Source of the DNA: Thermoplasmata archaeon
GTDB lineage: Archaea; Thermoplasmatota; Thermoplasmata; Thermoplasmatales; Thermoplasmataceae
Direction: 5' to 3'
Assembly: GCA_021850745.1 (NCBI GenBank)
Contig: JAJZKX010000043.1
Location: forward strand, 1-9,888
DNA length: 9,888 nt
Shown: in pieces, positions 1 to 6,899 of the stretch
Layout of the letters: each line of letters opens with the position of its first letter
How positions within the stretch are numbered: position 1 is the first letter of the stretch
Translations under genes and position numbers: made by a program
Notes under the pieces: model-generated
Told to the model about the DNA's origin: nothing
Seen by the model: only the letters and a program-made list of their open reading frames with translations
Database searches by the model: none

Positions 1-1
1 A

Positions 2-646
2 CTGCCTCTCTTCGTTGATACCTGGAAGTTCAATACCTGCAAGAGAACCATGGACCCCTTCATTGTACAGTACCTGGGCAGGATAACAAGGGATAAGGGA
101 GTTTTCAGGATCCTGGATGTTGCAGAGCAGCTCCACGGCGACAGGAGGTTCAGGTTTGTCATAGCCGGTACCGGCCCTGACACAGAGACCCTCCAGAAAG
201 AGGCAAAAAATCGTAATCTCCTGGAAAATCTCGAATTCACTGGATATGTGGATGAGCCAAAGAAGCTCCGGCTTCTCTCAGATGCAAATCTTTTCATGTA
301 CCCTTCAGAAACAGATACATTCGGAATATCTGTGCTTGAAGCGCTTTCCTCAGGGCTCCCATCAATGGTCCCCACCAGTTTTCCCCTGGTGCATTACGTG
401 AACGGCGGCAAATCAGGCCTTATACCTGTGGATTTCAGGAATCCGGAAAGCGTCAGGGATGCATTGATTGAACTTAGGGAAAACCACAGGAAGATGTCAG
501 ATCTCAACGAGGCAGCAAGAAGTTTTGCCACAGGCAAATTCAGCAAGGAAGAGCACTGCAGGCAGCTTATTTCCATTTATGAGGAGTTCATTCCAGCCAG
601 ATTTCGCACGCCCAGCATACCGCGACTCATGACTCCTGTTCCATGA
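2..646 (+). CDS. Glycosyltransferase, GT4 type (GT-B fold), C-terminal part; 5' end outside window
   Basis: The frame is open from base 2, upstream of the first ATG at 50, so this is the 3' part of a longer gene. The visible ~214 residues are the nucleotide-sugar-binding C-terminal domain of a GT-B glycosyltransferase. It opens with the usual strand 'QYLGRITRDKG', followed by 'FVIAGTGPD', 'LEFTGYVDE' and 'FMYPSETDTFGISVLEALSSGLP'-like text. The last is the E-x7-E signature, with Asp in place of the first Glu (D-TFGISVL-E). These enzymes transfer a sugar from an activated donor to a lipid, glycan or protein. Donor and acceptor cannot be read from this half. An envelope-glycan or N-glycan role would fit a wall-less archaeon, but that is inference. 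It ends with TGA, followed by a T-run. Confidence 0.85.
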   Translation: MPLFVDTWKFNTCKRTMDPFIVQYLGRITRDKGVFRILDVAEQLHGDRRFRFVIAGTGPDTETLQKEAKNRNLLENLEFTGYVDEPKKLRLLSDANLFMYPSETDTFGISVLEALSSGLPSMVPTSFPLVHYVNGGKSGLIPVDFRNPESVRDALIELRENHRKMSDLNEAARSFATGKFSKEEHCRQLISIYEEFIPARFRTPSIPRLMTPVP

Positions 647-670
647 GTTCACTGGCCAAAGAACGTTTTT
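647..670 (+). terminator. Possible terminator after the glycosyltransferase
   Basis: A short stem GTTC (647-650) / GAAC (661-664) is followed directly by TTTTT (666-670), right after the TGA. Archaeal termination depends mainly on the T-run. The stem is only four pairs, so support is weak. Confidence 0.35.
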
Positions 671-699
671 GAACTAAGTTGCCATCAGGAATTTCAAAT

Positions 700-707
700 G
701 TTTAAGA
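700..707 (+). promoter_or_regulatory. TATA-like box for the MFS gene
   Basis: GTTTAAGA lies in the short gap after the glycosyltransferase. Its centre is about 28 bases before the GTG at 731, the spacing expected for a leaderless archaeal transcript starting at that GTG. It is only 16 bases from the alternative TTG at 719, so it favours GTG. Confidence 0.35.
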
Positions 708-730
708 ATCAGTAAAATTTGCACAGGGAG

Positions 731-1933
731 GTGAAGGAATCGGAAGCGGAGGAACAAGTAAAGGAAGAGCAGCGGAACCAGAGGCTTACTCTGGTCTATT
801 CAGCCATTATTCTGGTTATTGCTGCAATTTCCGCACGCTCTGTCAATAACATGGTTGTCACCACCCTGCCATTCCTTGCTAAATACAACTTCAGCTATGG
901 AAATGTTGAAGTCGGGTTCATCTCCTCGGTCATCTATGGGTCAACGTTCCTTGTAACCACGTTCGTCAACCCCATGCTGAGGGCACCAGTAAGAAGGAAG
1001 GTTTTCATGGCTTCCAACGCCGCAATACCCTTGACAATGCTCCTTTTCTACTTCTCCAACCCAGTGTCGCTCTGGCCCATTGCTGTGGTATCAGGCGTTG
1101 CAACCGGTTTCCTGTTTCCAAATATAATCACTTCCGCCTCGCTCCACAGGGACCACATGGTGCAGATGAGGCTGCTTGCAATATATTCCGTAAGCCTCAG
1201 TGCCAGCCTTGTCATCGGGCCATCATTGGAAACCTGGCTCCTGACATTCCTGACATACAAGCAGATTTTCCTGCCATTCCTGGGGCTGTCCATAATTGGA
1301 CTGGGGGTATCCCCGTTCGTGAAATTCCCAAAGGTGCAGAGGGAGATAACAGGTGGAAAAGCAGCCCTGGGAAATAGGGGTCTTATTACATCGCTTATTT
1401 CAATATCAATCTACAATGTTCCTTTTGCTGCAGTCATATCTTTCCTGGTAATTTTTGCAGTTGAAAGTTACCATGTGTCAAGCAGCACCGCTTACTCAGT
1501 GTTCATATTTTTCTTTGCCACATCAATGGTGACAAGGCTTGCAATGGCCATCAGGCCGTTCAGGGCACTTTTCGGCCCTTTAATTTTCTCCGCCGCCATT
1601 ACAATAGCTTCCCTTTTCATCCTGCCATTCATTCCATCATTCTCTGTCTTCGTGATCCTCATGGCTGTCCTCGGAATTCCGCATGGATCAATATTCCCCA
1701 TATCATCCATGTTAGTGGCAAGGGGCACTAAGCCTGAGGAGAGAAGCGTTGCCAACTCATATTTCATGGCGTACAACAACGTGCTTTCCATGATAGTACC
1801 GGTGATGTTCGGGTTCATGAGCCTTCATTTTGGTTTCTCCGACAGTTTTGCCCTTCTTGGGGGAATAGCGCTCATATCAACCGCGGCAATGGCAATGCTT
1901 TATGGAAAATACAGGGATATTTTCACAAGGTAA
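731..1933 (+). CDS. MFS-type membrane transporter
   Basis: A 400-residue, very hydrophobic protein with about 12 predicted membrane helices in two halves. The halves are separated by a charged stretch near the middle (around 'KFPKVQREITGGK'). A short charged cytoplasmic tail precedes the first helix (LTLVYSAIILVIAAIS). Basic loops such as 'RAPVRRK' follow helix pairs, as in the major facilitator superfamily. The substrate cannot be inferred. Start choice: the frame is closed by TAA at 713-715, leaving TTG 719 or GTG 731. GTG is preferred because a TATA-like box sits about 28 bases upstream. GGGAGGTGA overlaps the GTG itself and so cannot serve it as a ribosome binding site. It ends with TAA, 25 bases before the next gene. 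Confidence 0.8.
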   Translation: MKESEAEEQVKEEQRNQRLTLVYSAIILVIAAISARSVNNMVVTTLPFLAKYNFSYGNVEVGFISSVIYGSTFLVTTFVNPMLRAPVRRKVFMASNAAIPLTMLLFYFSNPVSLWPIAVVSGVATGFLFPNIITSASLHRDHMVQMRLLAIYSVSLSASLVIGPSLETWLLTFLTYKQIFLPFLGLSIIGLGVSPFVKFPKVQREITGGKAALGNRGLITSLISISIYNVPFAAVISFLVIFAVESYHVSSSTAYSVFIFFFATSMVTRLAMAIRPFRALFGPLIFSAAITIASLFILPFIPSFSVFVILMAVLGIPHGSIFPISSMLVARGTKPEERSVANSYFMAYNNVLSMIVPVMFGFMSLHFGFSDSFALLGGIALISTAAMAMLYGKYRDIFTR

Positions 1934-1958
1934 ACCAAGAGCACATTAACCAAGGGAA

Positions 1959-2685
1959 ATGACGATTGCAAGAATCAATAGCTGCCCAGTTAGGGGGAAC
2001 ATGCTAATTCCATTGTCCGACCATAAAAGGATGATTACCAGGGAGATGGTGGAAGCCATTGGCATAACATATCATGCCCGGTTCAGGGAAGACCTGATTC
2101 AGGACCATTTTCCATGGTTCCTTCTCTCCGTTATATTCGGCGACAGGATCCCGGAAACAATTGTAGTCAGGACGTTTTACATGCTCAGATGGGAAATTTG
2201 CTCTCCCCTGGAGTCCATAATAGGGCGAGGCTGGGAAGGGTTGGTGAGTGTACTGGATTCTGGAGGCTATACAAGATACGATTTCAAGGCTGCTACAAAA
2301 CTGCTTGAACTATCTGAAAGCATAAGGCAAAGGTTTGTTAAACAGAATCCATGAAAAATCCAGTCCTGAAAATCTGGTCAGCAACCTGAAGTCGCTTCCA
2401 AGAGGCATAGGGGAGGTGACTGTTGGAATATTTCTCAGGGAGATGTTAGGCATCTGGAAAAACGCGAACCCACCACCTTCTCCGCTTGTATAGGCAGCAG
2501 CCCTGATGCCTGGAATCGTTCCTTTTCCCCTTGCAAAAGAAATAGGCGTATCTTACGGCATGATGGAATCTTTCCTCGTGAACATTGGAAGGAAATGCTT
2601 CAGGTCAAAATGCAAAAGATGCATTTTTCCGGAAGAGCGTGAGAAATTCCTGAAGGATAACAGGAATCCTCTCTCATACCACTGA
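1959..2685 (+). pseudogene. HhH-GPD base-excision DNA glycosylase-like gene, frameshifted and interrupted by TAG
   Basis: The first frame (1959-2354, 131 codons) encodes the helical start of an HhH-GPD-like protein ('HFPWFLLSVIFGDRIPET', 'LDSGGYTRYDFKAATKLL') and then stops. The same protein continues in the next frame from about 2341 with 'RIHEKSSPENLVSNLKSLP', then the helix-hairpin-helix 'LPRGIGEVTVGIFLREM' and 'GIWKNANPPPSPLV'. A TAG follows at 2491-2493. The frame then stays open through 'AAALMPGIVPFPLAKEIGV', 'ESFLVNIGRKCF' and a Cys-rich tail to TGA at 2683-2685. Removing one A from the AAA at 2340-2342 joins the frames as QRFVNRIHEKSS. The helix-hairpin lysine of catalytic Endo III enzymes is not present, so the ancestor may have been an atypical member. 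Family assignment is from motif memory. Two sequencing errors are an alternative to true decay. Confidence 0.65.
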
Positions 2686-2872
2686 AGTGAATCCGGCACA
2701 GGCAATAGGCATGATTTGTCCCTACCAATGCAAAGCGGCATTTATATTGACTTAAAAATGGCAGCATTTGCATCCAATCAAAAGGAATTGTTTGGTACAT
2801 GCCACTAATAATTGTGTTTTTCTATCATACTGGGCAGCTGGTTAAGTGAATTGCATATTCCTGGAAAATTAA

Positions 2873-2898
2873 CGGAAGCACTTCCGCCAAATTTATTA
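2873..2898 (+). promoter_or_regulatory. Promoter of the DUF996 gene with an adjacent inverted repeat
   Basis: CGGAAG-CA-CTTCCG (2873-2886) is a perfect 6-bp inverted repeat. It is followed two bases later by the TATA-like AAATTTATTA (2889-2898). A start of transcription around 2920-2925 would give the 2964 gene a leader of about 40 bases. The palindrome sits where the BRE would lie, so a bound protein could block TFB/TBP. That role is inferred. Confidence 0.4.
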
Positions 2899-2963
2899 CC
2901 TCACTAATGAGCAGTCAGGGATAAATGGCACAGATCAGTTAGAATATTTGAGTTGAAAACCGT

Positions 2964-3557
2964 ATGACGACTCTTTCGACCACAAAGGCAATTGGAGGCA
3001 TAGGAGCAATAATGGTCCTGCTTGTTCCTGTCCCGACAATTGGATGGATCCTTGGAATTGCAGGGCTTATAATGGTTCTCATTGCGATCAAGGGCATTTC
3101 AGATTTGCTGCAAGACAAGTCCATATTCAATAATATGCTCTATTCGGTGATATGTGAAATAGTGGCAATTGTGGTTCTGGGCGTGAGTGTGATATTTGCA
3201 ATATACAGGCTTCTGGGGCTTGGAACTTTCACCGGTTCAGGATATATTCCCGGCCCCAATGTTACCGCAGGCGACTGGATTGCATTCGCCCTGGGATGGA
3301 TTCCGTTCCTGCTGGCAATCTGGGTGCTCTTGATCATATCCGCTGTCTTCATCAGGATAAGCCTGTCAAAAATCGATAGCGGGCTTTCCATGAGATTGTT
3401 CGGAACAACTGGCCTCATGTTCCTCATAGGTGCGGTAACCACCATCATAGCCATCGGGTTTCTGCTCATTCTTGTGGCAGAAATAATGCTTGCAATCGCA
3501 TTCTTCTCCATAACTGAAACATCAGGAAAACTTAAGGGGCCAATGACAACAACATAG
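2964..3557 (+). CDS. DUF996-like membrane protein
   Basis: A 197-residue integral membrane protein. The N-terminus ('LSTTKAIGGIGAIMVLL', then 'GIAGLIMVLIAIKGISDLL', then 'DKSIFNNMLYSVI') matches the pattern I recall for the archaeal DUF996 family, including the conserved 'FNNML' after the second helix. Hydrophobic segments lie at about residues 8-42 (two close helices), 58-82, 105-133 and 145-185. A Gly/Pro-rich loop at about 88-103 separates the halves. The function of the family is unknown. The ATG is the first after an in-frame TGA at 2949-2951, with no clear Shine-Dalgarno. It ends with TAG. It stands alone between its own promoter and a T-rich terminator, so it is probably not part of the phosphate operon, although it lies just upstream. 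Confidence 0.8.
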   Translation: MTTLSTTKAIGGIGAIMVLLVPVPTIGWILGIAGLIMVLIAIKGISDLLQDKSIFNNMLYSVICEIVAIVVLGVSVIFAIYRLLGLGTFTGSGYIPGPNVTAGDWIAFALGWIPFLLAIWVLLIISAVFIRISLSKIDSGLSMRLFGTTGLMFLIGAVTTIIAIGFLLILVAEIMLAIAFFSITETSGKLKGPMTTT

Positions 3558-3578
3558 GGGAAGCTGGGTTGCAGGTCT

Positions 3579-3609
3579 CAGGATTTCCTGTCTTTCCCTG
3601 AATTTTTAT
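3579..3609 (+). terminator. Likely terminator after the DUF996 gene
   Basis: A small hairpin CAGGA-TT-TCCTG (3579-3590) lies 22 bases past the TAG. It is followed by pyrimidine-rich DNA and a T-run around 3603-3607, with a second run TTTTT at 3616-3620. T-runs of this kind are the main archaeal termination signal. Confidence 0.45.
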
Positions 3610-3634
3610 TCCGCATTTTTAGTTACATGCAGTA

Positions 3635-3648
3635 TGATCTTCAGATCA
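3635..3648. repeat. 14-bp inverted repeat in the pst upstream region
   Basis: TGATCT-TC-AGATCA is a perfect 6-bp inverted repeat with a 2-base centre, about 185 bases before the pstS start. It could be a protein-binding site or chance. It is too far upstream to overlap the core promoter. Confidence 0.35.
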
Positions 3649-3746
3649 CCAGTGTAAGAAATGAAACATTCTAAACCTGAGACCCAGCCAATAGCCATCC
3701 CAGGGAAATGAATCATAGAATATATATCCGCATATATGGGAACATA

Positions 3747-3773
3747 TGCCACATTAGTGGCACATATTTTTAT
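3747..3773 (+). promoter_or_regulatory. pst operon promoter: inverted-repeat candidate operator plus TATA-like box
   Basis: TGCCAC-ATTA-GTGGCA (3747-3762) is a perfect 6-bp inverted repeat with flanking ATAT on both sides. It is followed at once by ATATTTTTAT (3764-3773), a TATA-like box about 50 bases before the pstS ATG, predicting a leader of roughly 25 bases. A second AT-rich box, AATATATAT (3719-3727), lies upstream; initiation from it would fall inside the palindrome. The repeat occupies the BRE position, so it is a good candidate site for phosphate-responsive control. The regulator is unknown. Confidence 0.5.
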
Positions 3774-3820
3774 TGGATTTTTTCCAAATAACCCATTCCC
3801 ATCGTATAACTGAGAACCAT

Positions 3821-5905
3821 ATGAATACACGAAATGTAATAATTGCAGTAGCAGTTGCAATCATTATTGTAGCATCAGGGGTGACAGCCTTTGAGCTGCA
3901 CAACAACGGCGGGTCCTCAAAGGTCACTTTGACCGAAACAGGGTCAAGTTTGCTTTATCCTGTGTTCAACCTTTGGGCGAAGAACTACACTAATGCAACT
4001 ATATCGACAGCCTCGACAGGAAGCGGAACAGGAATTTCCAGCGCAATAGCCGGCACTGTGGACATAGGGGCATCAGACGCCATGATAGCAGCCCTTACTT
4101 CTAGCGCTCCTTCTACAGTTCTGAATATACCTATCCTGATCTCTTACCAGTACATTGCATACAATGTGCCCACATTGAACAATTATACGCTGAAGTTCAA
4201 TGCCAACGTCATAGCTGGCATATACGATGGAACCATCACAAAGTGGAACGATCCGGCAATTCTGGCTTTAAACCCAACAGTTCCAGCTGCGGATTTCCCT
4301 GACCACACCATAATACCGGTGCACAGGTCTGACGGAAGCGGTGACACATTCATGTTTACATCCTTCCTGAGCAAGGGGAATGCATCATGGGACAAGACTG
4401 TCGGTTCCGGGGTGAGCGTAACCTGGCCATCAGTTGCGGCAGCTACCACAGGTGTCGGAAATCCTGGAATAGTCCAGGCAATGAACAATACACCTTACAC
4501 TATAGGCTATATTGCGGCGACATTCAACCAGCAGGTGCATGCTGACCACTTTGGAGTAGCCCAGCTCCTTAACAAGGCAGGCAACTATGTCAACGCAACG
4601 GTGTCCAATGTCACAACAGCTGTGTCACAGTATCTCAGCCAGATTCCAGCCAATGGGACCATCGCGGTACAGTACGCCCCAGGAAATACATCCTATCCAA
4701 TTGCAGACATGGAATATGTTATTGTAAATGAAAGCCAGTCCACAACCGCAAAGGCAACTGCACTCAAGGATTTCCTTTCCTGGGTTGTTTCTCCGAGCGG
4801 AGGAAGCCAGAGCAAGTACCTTGACCAGTTGAACCTTGCACCACTGCCTTCAAACGTGGTGAGCAAGATTGTACAGCCACTGATCAACCAGATACATGGG
4901 CCAGGGGGATCTTCCTCTAACCTCATGACCCTCAGTGAAACAGGTTCAAGCCTTCTTTACCCTGTGTTCAACACCTGGGCAGCCAACTACACCGGTGCAA
5001 CAGTGATAACAGCATCAACAGGCAGTGGCACTGGGATTTCAAGCGCCATAGCAGGCACAGTCCAGATTGGCGCCTCTGATGCAATGATCTCCGCACTTAC
5101 TTCCAGCGCACCTTCAACGGTCATGAACATTCCCATTCTGATATCATACCAGTACATTGCATACAATGTGCCTACGCTGAACAGCTACACTCTCAGGCTC
5201 AATGCGAGCGTGATCGCGGGGATATTTGACGGAACCATCACAAAATGGAACGATCCTGTCATAGAGGCAATGAACCCTGGTGTTCCTGCAAGCGCATTTC
5301 CTGACCATACCATAATACCGGTGCACAGGTCTGACGGAAGCGGTGACACATTCATGTTTACATCCTTCCTGAGCAAGGGGAATGAAACTTGGAACAACAC
5401 AGTTGGTTCTGGCGTCAGTGTGACATGGCCTTCTGTTGCAGCAGCTACCACTGGTGTGGGGAATCCCGGAATAATATCCGCAATGGCGAGCACCCAGTAC
5501 ACAATAGGGTACATTGCAGCCACGTACCAGACACAGGTCAAGGCAGACCACTTCGGTGTTGCAACTCTTCAGAACAGGGATGGCAATTTCGTCAATGCAA
5601 CAGTGGCAAACTTGACCACAGCGGTTTCCAATTACCTGAGCCAGATTCCAGCCAACGGCACCATAGCAGTGCAGTATGCACCCGGCAGCAGCTCATATCC
5701 TATTGCGGACATGGAATATGTAATTGTCCAGAAGACACAGAGCAGCGCCGCGGAAGCCAGTGCACTGCAGGCATTCCTCAACTGGGTAGTTAACCCCAAT
5801 GACGGAAGCGCTTCAAGCTACCTGTCACCACTGAATCTGGTTGCATTGCCCTCGAATGTTGTGGATAATGTAACTAAACCACTGATAAATCAGATAACCG
5901 GGTGA
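3821..5905 (+). CDS. pstS: Phosphate ABC transporter substrate-binding protein with two tandem PstS domains
   Basis: A 694-residue extracellular phosphate-binding protein. Residues 6-23 form one hydrophobic helix (signal or membrane anchor); there is no lipobox Cys. Two full PstS domains follow, at about 35-360 and 369-694, joined by an 8-residue Gly/Ser-rich linker. A usual PstS has one domain of about 300-350 residues. Each copy keeps the phosphate-site motifs: GSSLLYP (41-47; 375-381), TGSGTGISSA (66-75; 400-409), GASDA (83-87; 417-421) and HRSDGSGDT (168-176; 502-510). By hand count the copies are about 79% identical with no net indel. Many N-X-S/T sequons and few charged residues suit a glycosylated surface protein of an acidophile (inference). 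Start: ATG 3821 is chosen over an in-frame TTG at 3773 because the latter overlaps the TATA box and would place 16 polar residues before the signal helix. It heads the pstSCAB operon. Confidence 0.93.
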   Translation: MNTRNVIIAVAVAIIIVASGVTAFELHNNGGSSKVTLTETGSSLLYPVFNLWAKNYTNATISTASTGSGTGISSAIAGTVDIGASDAMIAALTSSAPSTVLNIPILISYQYIAYNVPTLNNYTLKFNANVIAGIYDGTITKWNDPAILALNPTVPAADFPDHTIIPVHRSDGSGDTFMFTSFLSKGNASWDKTVGSGVSVTWPSVAAATTGVGNPGIVQAMNNTPYTIGYIAATFNQQVHADHFGVAQLLNKAGNYVNATVSNVTTAVSQYLSQIPANGTIAVQYAPGNTSYPIADMEYVIVNESQSTTAKATALKDFLSWVVSPSGGSQSKYLDQLNLAPLPSNVVSKIVQPLINQIHGPGGSSSNLMTLSETGSSLLYPVFNTWAANYTGATVITASTGSGTGISSAIAGTVQIGASDAMISALTSSAPSTVMNIPILISYQYIAYNVPTLNSYTLRLNASVIAGIFDGTITKWNDPVIEAMNPGVPASAFPDHTIIPVHRSDGSGDTFMFTSFLSKGNETWNNTVGSGVSVTWPSVAAATTGVGNPGIISAMASTQYTIGYIAATYQTQVKADHFGVATLQNRDGNFVNATVANLTTAVSNYLSQIPANGTIAVQYAPGSSSYPIADMEYVIVQKTQSSAAEASALQAFLNWVVNPNDGSASSYLSPLNLVALPSNVVDNVTKPLINQITG
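3923..4900 (+). repeat. Direct repeat copy 1 (PstS domain 1)
   Basis: This 978-bp unit aligns without net gaps to 4925-5902 at a constant offset of 1002 bp, checked at four points: GAA 3935/4937, GAC 4301/5303, CCA 4877/5879 and GGG 4898/5900. Synonymous sites differ widely except in the identical block 4307-4382. Confidence 0.9.
4925..5902 (+). repeat. Direct repeat copy 2 (PstS domain 2)
   Basis: The second 978-bp unit of the intragenic duplication starts 24 bp after copy 1 and ends at the last sense codon. The block 5309-5384 is base-for-base identical to 4307-4382. Confidence 0.9.
5900..5905 (+). promoter_or_regulatory. Shine-Dalgarno for pstC, overlapping the pstS stop
   Basis: GGGTGA contains the pstS TGA and lies 10 bases before the pstC ATG at 5916. 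It matches the archaeal anti-SD core (GGTGA) and supports that start and coupling of pstS and pstC translation. Confidence 0.5.
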
Positions 5906-5915
5906 ACTGTTAATT

Positions 5916-6899
5916 ATGGATACCAAAAATAAATTTTTTAATTTTTTCACTTTTCTCATGTCGCTTGTACCGGCTTTTGTATTGATCACGATCCTTGCAT
6001 TCATCCTCGTTTACGCCTGGCCTTCAATAGTGTTCAACGGAACAACATTCTTCACCTCCTACATCTGGAACGTGGGAATATCATCACGCCCTCCTGTAAT
6101 GGTCAGAGGATTCCTCGTTCCGCCAAATGCTTCATTCGGGGCATTGCTGTTCATTGAGAGCACTCTTCTCTCTTCAGGCCTTGCTATTCTCATTGCCTTC
6201 CCTGTCAGTTTCTTGGTGTCTCTTAGTGTTGAACTCTATCTACCCGGCAGGGCAAAGAGGCCTCTGGTTTCCCTCATAGAGCTGTTCGCAGGCATTCCGA
6301 GCGTTGTCTATGGGCTTTGGGGAATAGTTGTACTTGAGCCTCTCCTTCTCCACAATATAGAACCATGGATGAGTGCAAACCTCTACTTCATCCCCGGGTT
6401 TTCAGGTGAGGTCCTCACAGGAAGCGGAATTATAGCATCAGGGTTGATCTTGAGCCTCATGATAGCACCCATAATCACATCAGTAATGGTAAACAGCTTT
6501 GACTCTGCTCCCAGCGAAATTAAGCAGGGACTGGTATCCCTGGGTGCAACAAAATGGGAACTGGGAAAGTACCTTGCAACGGGATATTCGAGGTCATCCA
6601 CGTATGGTGGAGCCCTGCTAGGATTGGGACGAGCGCTGGGTGAAACCATGGCTGTCCTTATGGTGAGTGGCGGGATAGTAAACGTGCTACCCACAAGCAT
6701 CTATTCCGGCATCAACACAATGGCAGCAGCAATAGTTGCTTATCTTGACAGTGCAATTGGCCAGGGTACGGGAATCAACCTTTCCGCTCTAGCGGAACTC
6801 TCGCTTTTCCTTCTGGCAATATCACTTGCGGTTAACCTGCTGGGCAGGAGAATCGCGGGCAGGGGCGCACTGAGAGGGGTGGAAAATGATAAATTCTGA
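5916..6899 (+). CDS. pstC: Phosphate ABC transporter permease PstC
   Basis: A 327-residue permease and one half of the phosphate channel. About six membrane helices are visible: residues 11-35, 73-105, 114-143, 168-192, a segment beginning near 240, and 292-312. The cytoplasmic EAA loop that docks on the ATPase is at about 201-220 (EIKQGLVSLGATKWELGKYL). It is followed by GRALGETMAV (239-247 region), which is typical of PstC/PstA. The extracellular loop after helix 1 is fairly long (about 36-72). PstC is told from PstA by gene order (directly after pstS) and by this loop and N-terminus, so that split is slightly less certain than the family. It starts 10 bases after pstS with a good Shine-Dalgarno. 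Its last 14 bases overlap pstA. Confidence 0.92.
   Translation: MDTKNKFFNFFTFLMSLVPAFVLITILAFILVYAWPSIVFNGTTFFTSYIWNVGISSRPPVMVRGFLVPPNASFGALLFIESTLLSSGLAILIAFPVSFLVSLSVELYLPGRAKRPLVSLIELFAGIPSVVYGLWGIVVLEPLLLHNIEPWMSANLYFIPGFSGEVLTGSGIIASGLILSLMIAPIITSVMVNSFDSAPSEIKQGLVSLGATKWELGKYLATGYSRSSTYGGALLGLGRALGETMAVLMVSGGIVNVLPTSIYSGINTMAAAIVAYLDSAIGQGTGINLSALAELSLFLLAISLAVNLLGRRIAGRGALRGVENDKF
6874..6882 (+). promoter_or_regulatory. Shine-Dalgarno for pstA, inside the end of pstC
   Basis: GAGGGGTGG ends three bases before the ATG at 6886. This favours that start over the second in-frame ATG at 6901, which has no such site. Confidence 0.45.

Noticed and set aside
2925..2942. Micro-ORF (MAQIS) ahead of the DUF996 gene, near the expected transcription start
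   Set aside because: Five codons occur easily by chance and there is no Shine-Dalgarno. It could be a leaderless upstream ORF but nothing supports it beyond position.
3661..3711. 16-codon ORF (begins MKHSKPETQP) in the pst upstream region
   Set aside because: No ribosome binding site or TATA at the right spacing and no recognisable protein; it overlaps the inverted-repeat arms instead.
3773..3820. Upstream in-frame TTG extending PstS by 16 residues
   Set aside because: The TTG overlaps the TATA-like box, and the added residues are polar and would precede the signal helix. ATG 3821 gives a normal short N-region before the hydrophobic segment.
5389..5793. 134-codon plus-strand open frame inside pstS
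   Set aside because: It is an alternative frame within the second PstS domain, with a low-complexity Cys/His/Gln/Ser-rich product and no family resemblance.
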